Shown here in pieces: positions 1 through 4,761 of a stretch of DNA of 6,409 nucleotides (position 1 is its first letter; every line of letters starts with the position of its first letter). Position numbers and translations under genes: made by a program. The notes under the pieces were generated by a model. The model was not told the DNA's origin, ran no database searches, and saw nothing but the letters and a program-made list of their open reading frames with translations. This DNA comes from an uncultured Veillonella sp. (lineage in GTDB: Bacteria > Bacillota > Negativicutes > Veillonellales > Veillonellaceae), in NCBI GenBank assembly GCA_959608595.1, contig CAUHTB010000042.1, positions 1-6,409 of the forward strand. The letters run 5' to 3'.

Positions 1-255
1 CCGCATCACGTGCTACATCACAGTTTTATCATAGCGAAAAATTACAGAGTACTAAAACAGTATTAGACCTACAATATAAAGGCTTTAAGTTTTATCATAG
101 CGAAAAATTACAGAGTACTAAAACCAAGGGTCTTCAAGAACTCGATAAAGCCAGTTTTATCATAGCGAAAAATTACAGAGTACTAAAACTGCACATAGAC
201 TAACATATACTAGGGATGAGTTTTATCATAGCGAAAAATTACAGAGTACTAAAAC
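1..255 (-). CRISPR. Type II CRISPR array, leader-proximal end (partial)
   Basis: Four identical 36-bp repeats lie at 23-58, 89-124, 154-189 and 220-255. Complete spacers are at 59-88 (30 nt), 125-153 (29 nt) and 190-219 (30 nt), and a 22-nt spacer fragment fills 1-22, so the array continues left. On the minus strand the repeat begins GTTTTAGTACTCTGTAA and ends CGCTATGATAAAAC. The first part matches the known S. aureus Cas9 crRNA repeat, which makes this type II. Transcription is inferred to run leftward, because the tracrRNA antirepeat pairs with the minus-strand repeat and because the flank at 256-260 reads TTGAG on that strand, like leader-end anchors of type II-A arrays. The newest spacer would then be 190-219. 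In crRNA sense all four spacers start with T, so the repeat could be called as 37 nt. No cas gene is visible, so II-A and II-C cannot be separated. Confidence 0.96.
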
Positions 256-310
256 CTCAACAACGAAGTTAAGCACCTTTGTAAGCTTTCGCTATAATAG
301 AACAACAAAC
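256..310 (-). promoter_or_regulatory. CRISPR leader
   Basis: This is the stretch between the tracrRNA-side terminator and the first repeat. On the minus strand it ends GTTGTTGAG directly against the repeat, resembling the TTTGAG/TACGAG leader-repeat junctions that guide spacer insertion in type II-A systems. A possible -10 element (TATTAT on the minus strand, 294-299) is present, but no convincing -35 lies 16-18 bp upstream, because that position falls in the terminator stem. The array promoter is therefore not firmly placed. Most of the leader is taken up by a degenerate antirepeat, annotated separately. Confidence 0.6.
268..303 (-). repeat. Degenerate antirepeat inside the CRISPR leader
   Basis: Read on the minus strand from 303 to 268, this segment aligns without gaps to the reverse complement of the crRNA repeat at 25 of 36 positions. 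The best block is ATAGCGAAA followed by TTACA. It is thus inverted relative to the array repeats and 12 nt from the first one. The core GCGAAAGcTTACA is closer to the tracrRNA antirepeat (GCGAAAGgTTACA) than to the array repeat (GCGAAAaaTTACA), which suggests descent from a tracrRNA copy. In a leader-array transcript it could pair with repeat 220-255. Confidence 0.7.
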
Positions 311-341
311 AAAAAGAGCACAGATCATAAGACCTGTGCTC
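311..341 (-). terminator. Strong intrinsic terminator downstream of tracrRNA
   Basis: On the minus strand an 11-bp stem (331-341 with 316-326, one G-U pair) closes a 4-nt loop (UUAU) and is followed at once by five T (315-311). No T-run follows on the plus strand, so it acts on leftward transcripts. It is the second of two hairpins after the tracrRNA and insulates the leader from tracrRNA transcription. Confidence 0.85.
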
Positions 342-353
342 AAAATTCCACAC

Positions 354-381
354 AAAAAACATTAGTAATATGTACTACTAA
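354..381 (-). terminator. First tracrRNA terminator
   Basis: On the minus strand the arms TTAGTAGT (381-374) and ATTACTAA (369-362) form an 8-bp stem with one G-U pair around a 4-nt loop, followed by TG (361-360 region) and six T (359-354). The stem is AU-rich, so read-through to the stronger terminator at 311-341 is plausible. Confidence 0.7.
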
Positions 382-483
382 CTCAATTGACATATACTAT
401 TGTTAATAACTACTTAAAAGTAGTGATTTCGACATAAAGTCTTATTTTAGTAGATTCTGTAACCTTTCGCTATGGTAAAATCT
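354..483 (-). ncRNA. tracrRNA of the type II CRISPR system
   Basis: It guides RNase III processing of pre-crRNA and docks crRNA onto Cas9. The antirepeat (481-445, minus strand) contains GGTTACAGAATCTAC then TAAAAT. This segment matches the S. aureus Cas9 tracrRNA antirepeat (TTACAGAATCTACTAAAA) and can pair along nearly the whole repeat, with the internal-loop asymmetry known for that family (C in the repeat opposite CUA). After it come a nexus-like hairpin, GAC-TTTAT-GTC (441-431), and a 7-bp hairpin, ACTACTT-TT-AAGTAGT (424-409). The promoter at 490-518 puts the start near 482-483, right at the antirepeat. The 3' end is about 354 (roughly 130 nt), or about 311 (roughly 173 nt) if the first terminator is passed. 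It is co-directional with and upstream of the array. Identity is strong; the exact ends are inferred. Confidence 0.9.
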
Positions 484-489
484 AATTAC

Positions 490-518
490 ATAATATATCA
501 GTATTACTTATATGTCAA
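490..518 (-). promoter_or_regulatory. tracrRNA promoter
   Basis: On the minus strand a perfect TTGACA (518-513) is followed after 17 bp by TATTAT (495-490), a 5-of-6 match to the -10 consensus. This gives a start about 7 nt further on, at 482-483, the first bases of the antirepeat. Confidence 0.8.
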
Positions 519-619
519 TACTTTCTAATTTTTATTCATCAATTTGTTTTATCTTTAATCAAACAACTATAATAACTCTATTATTTTTCTATTAATAGTA
601 GAATCCTAATAAGAATAAA
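519..619. other. AT-rich spacer, no feature recognised
   Basis: This stretch lies between the tracrRNA promoter and the terminator of the tRNA transcript. It is almost entirely A and T with short homopolymer runs. I see no open reading frame with a ribosome binding site and no repeat belonging to the array. Confidence 0.6.
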
Positions 620-651
620 AAGGAAAAGGACACAAATAAATTGTGTCCTTT
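620..651 (-). terminator. Terminator of the tRNA-Arg transcript
   Basis: A perfect 11-bp inverted repeat, AAAGGACACAA (625-635) and TTGTGTCCTTT (641-651), with a 5-nt loop. On the minus strand the stem is followed by TCC and then a T-run. The plus strand continues GATTTCGG without a T-run. It therefore ends leftward transcription from the tRNA and possibly from the phosphatase gene. Confidence 0.8.
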
Positions 652-671
652 GATTTCGGCGCAAGGCCCTA

Positions 672-699
672 CCTTAATAGATTCTTACGAGTATTAAGG
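672..699 (-). repeat. Hairpin in the tRNA 3' trailer
   Basis: The arms CCTTAATA (672-679) and TATTAAGG (692-699) are perfectly complementary around a 12-nt loop. It lies in the 70-nt trailer between the tRNA 3' end and the terminator stem. No T-run follows on either strand, so it is not a terminator. It could aid tRNA 3' processing or be part of a small RNA; nothing in the sequence decides this. Confidence 0.55.
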
Positions 700-700
700 C

Positions 701-718
701 GAAACTGCAGCTCTATCC
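701..718 (-). repeat. Short tRNA-like direct repeat (possible tRNA relic)
   Basis: On the minus strand this 18-mer (718 to 701) matches 15 of 18 bases of the intact tRNA at 781-764, covering the 3' D-arm and 5' anticodon arm (GGAtAGAGCtgCAGTTTC against GGAgAGAGCgtCAGTTTC). No cloverleaf can be completed around it: there is no T-arm and no matching acceptor stem. It may be the remains of a tandem tRNA gene, or chance. Confidence 0.4.
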
Positions 719-721
719 TAC

Positions 722-798
722 TGGTGCGCCTAGAGGGAATCGAACCCCCAACCTACAGTTTAGGAAACTGACGCTCTCTCCGGTTGAGCTATAGACGC
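722..798 (-). tRNA. tRNA-Arg (anticodon CCT)
   Basis: A complete 77-nt cloverleaf on the minus strand including an encoded CCA. The acceptor stem pairs GCGTCTA with TAGGCGC (one T-G wobble), the D-stem pairs GCTC with GAGC, and the anticodon loop is TTCCTAA, giving CCT, which reads the arginine codon AGG. The T-arm is GGGGG-TTCGATT-CCCTC, followed by discriminator A and CCA (724-722). The first pair of the anticodon stem (27-43) is a T-T mismatch, leaving four good pairs. A promoter sits just upstream and a terminator about 70 nt downstream, so it appears to be a single-tRNA transcription unit, possibly also reached by read-through from the phosphatase gene. Confidence 0.95.
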
Positions 799-800
799 AT

Positions 801-839
801 GTATACTTTATTATATCGTTTTTAATAAAGTATACGCAA
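801..839 (-). promoter_or_regulatory. tRNA-Arg promoter overlapped by a 12-bp dyad
   Basis: On the minus strand TATAAT (815-810) is a perfect -10, placing the start near 803, five bases before the tRNA. A weak -35, TTGCGT (839-834), lies 18 bp upstream. The promoter is covered by a perfect inverted repeat, GTATACTTTATT (801-812) and AATAAAGTATAC (824-835), with 11 nt between the arms. The dyad could be a repressor operator, or a transcript hairpin after the phosphatase stop codon; it lacks a T-run for clear terminator function. Confidence 0.6.
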
Positions 840-846
840 GGCGTCC

Positions 847-1737
847 TTATTGTTGTAGGTATTGATTATTTACTTGTTTTTGTTCTTCTGGGCTGAGGTT
901 TTGGTAGTCTTTAGCTAATGCACTTACCCAAGATCCATAAGCAGGGTTTGGGAATACTACAAAGGTAGTACCAAAGTCTTCTTTATGCGCATCGATGATG
1001 TCATTTCTTTCAGCGAGTGTCTTGCCTTTTGTGCCGATCGGGAAATCACCAGCATTATCGCCCATGAATAGAACAATAGCATATTTTTTAGCAATCATAT
1101 CAAAGCGAGGTTGTTTGTCAGAATCTTTTTCGAATAGTAGTACATGGTCTTTATCGACGGATGGGAATCCTAGTTCCTTAAAGTTTTGTACTGTTGCATC
1201 ATAGTTAACAGGTGCATAGCGGTTTGAAACGTAGAATATTTCAACACCTTGTTTATGTACTTCGTTTAAAAACTCAACCGCACCTGGCATGGCTTGTGAT
1301 TTCCCTTGATGTACCGCTTGACGCCACCAAGGAGCATCGAATCGACCATTGCCATTAGCAATACTTTCACCCATCAATCTTGTATTATCTACTACTGTTT
1401 CATCTGCATCAAGAACGATAGCTAAAGGCTTTCTCTGATGAGATGGATCAGCAACAGCCATTTTAACAATATTCAGCGCTACATTATACCCCTGATATGC
1501 CAGCGCTCTATACTCTGCAGAAGTGCGCATCCATAACAGCCCCATCGTCTCAGTATCAGCTTGGTACTGCTGCTTTTGCTTGAGTGCTGCTTGTTCCACC
1601 TGAGTCGTAACAGTAGTAGGAACTATGCTACTTGCTTTCATCGTCGTCGGAGAGTCCGCCTGTACTACAGGACCGACGCAAAGGCTACCACCAAGGCAAG
1701 CCACCGCTACATACCATGACAAACTACTACGTTTCAT
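847..1737 (-). CDS. Exported acid phosphatase / 5'-nucleotidase, e(P4) family (HAD IIIB)
   Basis: It hydrolyses phosphate monoesters, probably nucleotides or cofactor precursors, outside the cytoplasmic membrane. The 296-residue protein has an N-terminal signal (basic KR, hydrophobic residues 8-25) with a likely signal peptidase I site after VQA27. No good lipobox surrounds Cys14 or Cys20, so it may be a secreted or periplasmic form rather than a lipoprotein like H. influenzae e(P4). HAD motifs follow: motif I LDADETVVDN (D110 and D112 catalytic), motif II YVSNR (S171), a lysine-rich motif III region around 204-218, and motif IV MGDNAGDF (D227, D231). The family segments SAEYRALAYQGYN and PGAVEFLNE are also present. 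The start at 1737 has AGGAGG 5 nt upstream. It is transcribed away from the plus-strand gene at 1925, with tRNA-Arg 48 bp downstream. The family call is firm; the substrate is not known. Confidence 0.93.
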   Translation of the reverse strand: MKRSSLSWYVAVACLGGSLCVGPVVQADSPTTMKASSIVPTTVTTQVEQAALKQKQQYQADTETMGLLWMRTSAEYRALAYQGYNVALNIVKMAVADPSHQRKPLAIVLDADETVVDNTRLMGESIANGNGRFDAPWWRQAVHQGKSQAMPGAVEFLNEVHKQGVEIFYVSNRYAPVNYDATVQNFKELGFPSVDKDHVLLFEKDSDKQPRFDMIAKKYAIVLFMGDNAGDFPIGTKGKTLAERNDIIDAHKEDFGTTFVVFPNPAYGSWVSALAKDYQNLSPEEQKQVNNQYLQQ

Positions 1738-1867
1738 AATTGCCTCCTAACCACATTTGCTCTCTGTATAAATACAATACACAATGTAATTCTACATAGT
1801 TATGCTAAAGTCCTCTATAAATTAATATGCTATTAGTGTATTTTAAAATCTATCTACACAAGAACTA

Positions 1868-1876
1868 TGCTATAAT
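1868..1876 (+). promoter_or_regulatory. Extended -10 promoter of the secreted-protein gene
   Basis: TGCTATAAT is a perfect extended -10. No good -35 stands 17 bp upstream, which extended -10 promoters tolerate. The start would be near 1883, giving a leader of about 42 nt with AAAGAGG 8 nt before the ATG at 1925. The rest of the divergent region 1738-1867 is AT-rich, and I could not place a convincing promoter for the phosphatase in it. Confidence 0.65.
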
Positions 1877-1924
1877 ACGACTGTTGATAGTATTAGAGAG
1901 TTCTTATAAAAAGAGGTATATGTA

Positions 1925-2806
1925 ATGCAATTATGTAAACGTTCGATTATTACCAGTTCACTATTAGCTGTATTGGCTATATCATCTGCGTATGGGGCTA
2001 CACCTGTCCAGCCAACTGAAAGTACAGACTCTGCAGTGATTGAGATGGATTACTCCAATCTTCCAGAGTTAAAAAAATCTATTGAAAGCGCAACTCCAGC
2101 TATAGTGCAATCTACGCTTGATGCTAGTAAGGGAAAACCGACCAAAGATAAGCCCGTCTATTCAACGGTCACTATGTCTGGTAACCGTGTTGTATCTGTA
2201 AAAACTTATAAGTCTAAAGAAGAACAAGAAAAGGCCATGTTAAAGGAGCGTAAACGCTTAGATAAGGTTACTGCAGAACGTCAGGCTAAAAGAAAAGATG
2301 AAACACGCACAGATATGATAAAAGGTTTAACACCAATACCGTCCTATCCACCTGTTAGTGAAACACGCGTATTACAAAGTGAAATGTTCTCTAGACCATT
2401 CGGCAGACAACTCGATTTGCGTTTAGCAGAGGCTTATACACAAGATTATGACAATGCAAAGCCAGGCGATATTTATGTCTATGCAGATTATGTGGACTAT
2501 ATATCTAAGCAGCTATTAGGTGAAAAAGATGGCACTACTGCTATTTCAGCTATGATTCTACGTGTAATCATGAGAAAAGACGAAAACAAAGCTTTCAGCA
2601 TCGATGTAAATGCATACTTCATAAATCCAACAACACATACCATTTCCATAAGTCGGTCCGAAGATGTAAAAGGCATCGATATCAAGAAAGAGGAAAGAGC
2701 TGAAGCTGTATTCAAACTACCATCCCACCAATTGCAAGCCGGCGATCCGCAGTATGAAATCGCTAAGCTTATGTATCAAGACCTAACAAATAAGAAATTT
2801 GATTAA
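1925..2806 (+). CDS. Exported protein of unknown function
   Basis: I do not recognise a family. The 293-residue product has a classic signal peptide: Lys5 and Arg6, hydrophobic residues 8-20, and a probable cleavage site after AYG24. The mature part starts with a Thr/Ser/Pro-rich stretch. Residues 97-128 are very rich in Lys, Glu and Arg and probably form a charged helix or coiled coil. After a proline-rich linker (IPSYPPVSE, 138-146) comes a likely folded domain at about 150-290 with alternating beta-type segments such as GDIYVYADYVDYI and FSIDVNAYFIN. There are no cysteines after the signal and no enzyme motif that I can see. The start is supported by AAAGAGG 8 nt upstream and by the promoter at 1868. 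It is the only plus-strand gene in the window and appears monocistronic, ending at the hairpin at 2830. A cell-envelope or secreted role is inferred only from the signal peptide. Confidence 0.85.
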   Translation: MQLCKRSIITSSLLAVLAISSAYGATPVQPTESTDSAVIEMDYSNLPELKKSIESATPAIVQSTLDASKGKPTKDKPVYSTVTMSGNRVVSVKTYKSKEEQEKAMLKERKRLDKVTAERQAKRKDETRTDMIKGLTPIPSYPPVSETRVLQSEMFSRPFGRQLDLRLAEAYTQDYDNAKPGDIYVYADYVDYISKQLLGEKDGTTAISAMILRVIMRKDENKAFSIDVNAYFINPTTHTISISRSEDVKGIDIKKEERAEAVFKLPSHQLQAGDPQYEIAKLMYQDLTNKKFD

Positions 2807-2829
2807 TAATATTTAAATACAATCTCCAT

Positions 2830-2879
2830 GACAAAAGCCCCTCCTTACTATGTCCTACATAGCAAGGAGGGGCTTCGTC
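2830..2879. terminator. Convergent, probably bidirectional terminator
   Basis: A 12-bp perfect stem, AAGCCCCTCCTT (2835-2846) with AAGGAGGGGCTT (2864-2875), continues after one A-C mismatch into CTATG/CATAG (2848-2852 with 2858-2862) around a 5-nt loop. It lies between the plus-strand gene ending at 2806 and the minus-strand gene ending at 2884. The minus strand has TTTT at the stem end; the plus strand has only a short T-poor tail, so rightward termination may be weaker. Confidence 0.8.
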
Positions 2880-2883
2880 TTAG

Positions 2884-3168
2884 TTACGCTGGACGGCTCC
2901 AGTCGACTTGTACGTCGATAGCTTCCCACATGCGTGTTAAAGCTAGTTTTAAGTTATCCAAAGATTCTAATGGTTTTACATTCAATCGTTCATATGTATC
3001 AAGACCTGTAGCATGCTCGATGGCATGTTCATTGTTCAAGTAAGCGATAACCTTATCAGCCCACTCTTGTTCAGGTAAATCTACGGACACTGTTTTTGCT
3101 TCTGTGTCATAGGACAAGAAGCCATTGCTGTTGATGCCATAATGGATGGCTACACGAAATAAACTCAT
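2884..3168 (-). CDS. Small hypothetical protein (94 aa)
   Basis: I do not recognise this protein. From the preferred start it reads MSLFRVAIHYGINSNG and continues for 94 residues, with no signal peptide or membrane segment, so it should be cytoplasmic. It is acidic to neutral, has three tryptophans, and looks like a compact mixed alpha/beta fold (a beta-rich first third, then helices such as EWADKVIAYLNNEHAI and LDNLKLALTRMWEAI). The start at 3168 is chosen because AGAGAGG lies 7 nt upstream and the likely transcription start (about 3204) falls inside the longer reading frame, whose ATG at 3210 has no ribosome binding site. It lies 109 bp downstream of dinB on the same strand with its own promoter, and ends at the shared hairpin. 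No function is inferred. Confidence 0.75.
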   Translation of the reverse strand: MSLFRVAIHYGINSNGFLSYDTEAKTVSVDLPEQEWADKVIAYLNNEHAIEHATGLDTYERLNVKPLESLDNLKLALTRMWEAIDVQVDWSRPA

Positions 3169-3210
3169 ATCTATACCTCTCTTGCGGTAATTTTTAAACA
3201 CTATATCCAT

Positions 3211-3219
3211 ATTGTAACA
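3211..3219 (-). promoter_or_regulatory. Extended -10 promoter of the 94-aa gene
   Basis: On the minus strand TGTTACAAT (3219-3211) is an extended -10 with one mismatch to TATAAT. No strong -35 is present at the expected distance. The start would fall near 3204, about 36 nt before the ATG at 3168. No terminator is visible for dinB between 3277 and this site, so read-through from dinB is also possible. Confidence 0.5.
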
Positions 3220-3277
3220 TGAATAAATATATTAGCGAAAGTATTCAATATAAACTTTATGAGTCTATTGTATCGAG

Positions 3278-4759
3278 TTATATGTCTTCGTTAATGTCGC
3301 CTACATCATCATTCTTATATAGGTCAAGGCCCTTATCCATTTTAGCAGATTCCACATCCTCATTAGTAGATTGTGCATCTACTGCGGCCTTTAGTTCCGA
3401 TCGTTTTCTACGCGTTCCATTGTCTCCGTGAAAGCGCTGCCATAATGCACCACTCATAACGGCCATTTCACCAAATTTAGACTCTAATGAATCTAATACG
3501 CCAGCCAGTTTATTTTCAGTCTCATTTTTAGGTGATTCGAAAAGACTATCTTGCATAGGCACCTCTTCATCAAGACCACTCACAGTAAGGCCTAATAAAC
3601 GGATAGGACCCGGTGGATCCATAAAGGCAATCTCACTAGAACCACCATAGTTTAAACTACTATAGTTTGAATTAATAGATTTTAAATTTGTAGATTTTAA
3701 ATTTGTAGATTTAACTTTCGTAGTAGCTCCTAACACTTCAATGTCTTTCTTTGTGCCGTTCGGTTTTTTACTGGTCTTATCTTGCATGAGTTTATTCCAC
3801 AAGAGCAATGCGGTTTCAAAAAACACATGCTCATGGTCTGATGGCGTGTCTAACCTCTTTTGCCGAGATACGGTGGTGAAATCATCGTACCGAACCTTAA
3901 TGGACACGGTGTGCCCTAAGAGATTTCGTTTTCTCAATCGTTTTGATAAGCGGTTCGCAAAGTATCTAAACTCGAGTTCAATGGCACTGCCATCTGTTAA
4001 ATCTTCTTCATAGGTTTCCTCAGCTCCGATAGACTGTATTTTACGATCTGTTTCCACTGGTCTATCGTCAATGCCGTTCGCCAGTTCCCATATGCGCCGC
4101 GCCTGATTGCCTACGAGGGGAATTAAACTGCTTTCATCAGGTAACGCTTGAATATGACGCATCAAGTGAAAGCCACCGTTTTTCAAGATTTTCTCCGTAC
4201 GAGGACCTACGCCCCAAATGCGTTTAATCGGCAATGGAGCTAAGATCTCTTTTTCACGGCCATAAGGTATGACTACAAGACCGTCGGGCTTATCTAAATC
4301 GGATGCTAATTTGGCAAGGAATTTATTCGGTGCTAGTCCTGCAGAGATAATAAGACCTGTTTCCTCAAATACTCGGTCTTTAATGGCTCTGCCCAGTGCT
4401 TTCGGTCCACTATACATGGTAGACATACCGCTAACCTCGAGGAAGGCTTCATCGATAGATAGAGGCTCAATGTGAGGAGTAAATTCTTTCATGATGGAAA
4501 AAATCTGATGAGATACCTCTTTGTAACGATCCATACGCGGATACACATAGATGCCATCGGGACAGAGTTTCTTAGCACGAGAGATGGGCATGGCGGAGTG
4601 AACGCCAAATTTGCGTGCCTCATAGGAACAGGTAGCAACGACGCCACGTGAAGAAAGACCACCCACGATGACGGGGTGGCCTTTATATTCTGGATGATCC
4701 AATTGTTCGATGGACGCGAAAAATGCATCCATATCAACATGCATGATCCAACGTCTCAT
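3278..4759 (-). CDS. dinB: DNA polymerase IV (Y-family translesion polymerase)
   Basis: It copies past DNA lesions at stalled forks with low fidelity. The palm/fingers segment carries HVDMDAFFASIE (D9 catalytic, F14 the steric-gate position) and SIDEAFLEVSG (D103 and E104 catalytic), with SRGVVATCSYEARKFGV between them. A helix-hairpin-helix region lies at about 173-197 (IKRIWGVGPRTEKIL), and the little-finger domain runs from about 240 to 397. QDSLF (403-407) fits the beta-clamp-binding motif QxxLF. At 493 residues it is longer than the usual 350-420. The excess is a Lys/Ser/Asn-rich insertion at about 326-380, with a KSTNL tandem repeat, inside the little finger before the IRLLGLTVSGL strand, plus about 86 mostly charged residues after the clamp motif. 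The ATG at 4759 lies 2 nt after the arsR stop codon, so translation is probably coupled. MHVDMD (Met6) is an alternative start. Confidence 0.96.
   Translation of the reverse strand: MRRWIMHVDMDAFFASIEQLDHPEYKGHPVIVGGLSSRGVVATCSYEARKFGVHSAMPISRAKKLCPDGIYVYPRMDRYKEVSHQIFSIMKEFTPHIEPLSIDEAFLEVSGMSTMYSGPKALGRAIKDRVFEETGLIISAGLAPNKFLAKLASDLDKPDGLVVIPYGREKEILAPLPIKRIWGVGPRTEKILKNGGFHLMRHIQALPDESSLIPLVGNQARRIWELANGIDDRPVETDRKIQSIGAEETYEEDLTDGSAIELEFRYFANRLSKRLRKRNLLGHTVSIKVRYDDFTTVSRQKRLDTPSDHEHVFFETALLLWNKLMQDKTSKKPNGTKKDIEVLGATTKVKSTNLKSTNLKSINSNYSSLNYGGSSEIAFMDPPGPIRLLGLTVSGLDEEVPMQDSLFESPKNETENKLAGVLDSLESKFGEMAVMSGALWQRFHGDNGTRRKRSELKAAVDAQSTNEDVESAKMDKGLDLYKNDDVGDINEDI
3668..3712 (-). repeat. 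In-frame 15-bp tandem repeat within dinB
   Basis: On the minus strand AAATCTACAAATTTA occurs twice in perfect tandem (3712-3698 and 3697-3683) and is followed by a degenerate third unit (3682-3668). The unit equals five codons and encodes KSTNL, KSTNL, KSINS (residues 350-364). Gain or loss of a unit keeps the frame, so copy number may vary between strains. Confidence 0.9.
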
Positions 4760-4761
4760 TG

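Noticed and set aside
14..29. Leucine- or alanine-preceded cysteines (Cys14, Cys20 of the phosphatase) as lipoprotein sites
   Set aside because: These are residue-scale sites within 1678-1698. The sequence AVAC lacks a Leu/Val/Ile at -3 and GSLC has Leu at -1, so neither fits a lipobox, while VQA-D fits signal peptidase I.
293..298. Perfect TATAAT on the plus strand in the CRISPR leader
   Set aside because: No -35 lies 16-18 bp upstream, and it points away from the array into the tracrRNA terminators. It is a by-product of the antirepeat sequence.
652..721. A second complete tRNA gene downstream of tRNA-Arg
   Set aside because: Only an 18-nt stretch resembles a tRNA. No acceptor stem, T-arm or closed anticodon arm can be built.
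801..835. Intrinsic terminator for the phosphatase gene
   Set aside because: The stem is good but no T-run follows on the minus strand, and the -10 of the tRNA lies inside it. Kept as a dyad of unknown role.
995..1204. Plus-strand reading frame opposite the phosphatase gene
   Set aside because: It has no ribosome binding site and shadows a well-supported gene. The same applies to frames opposite dinB, purA and the 94-aa gene.
3169..3210. Longer start for the 94-aa gene (ATG at 3210)
   Set aside because: No ribosome binding site precedes it, and the likely promoter places transcription start downstream of it. The ATG at 3168 has AGAGAGG at 7 nt.
3668..3712. Tandem repeats as part of a CRISPR or mobile element
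   Set aside because: The 15-bp units are contiguous, without spacers, in frame within dinB, and encode a simple repeat.
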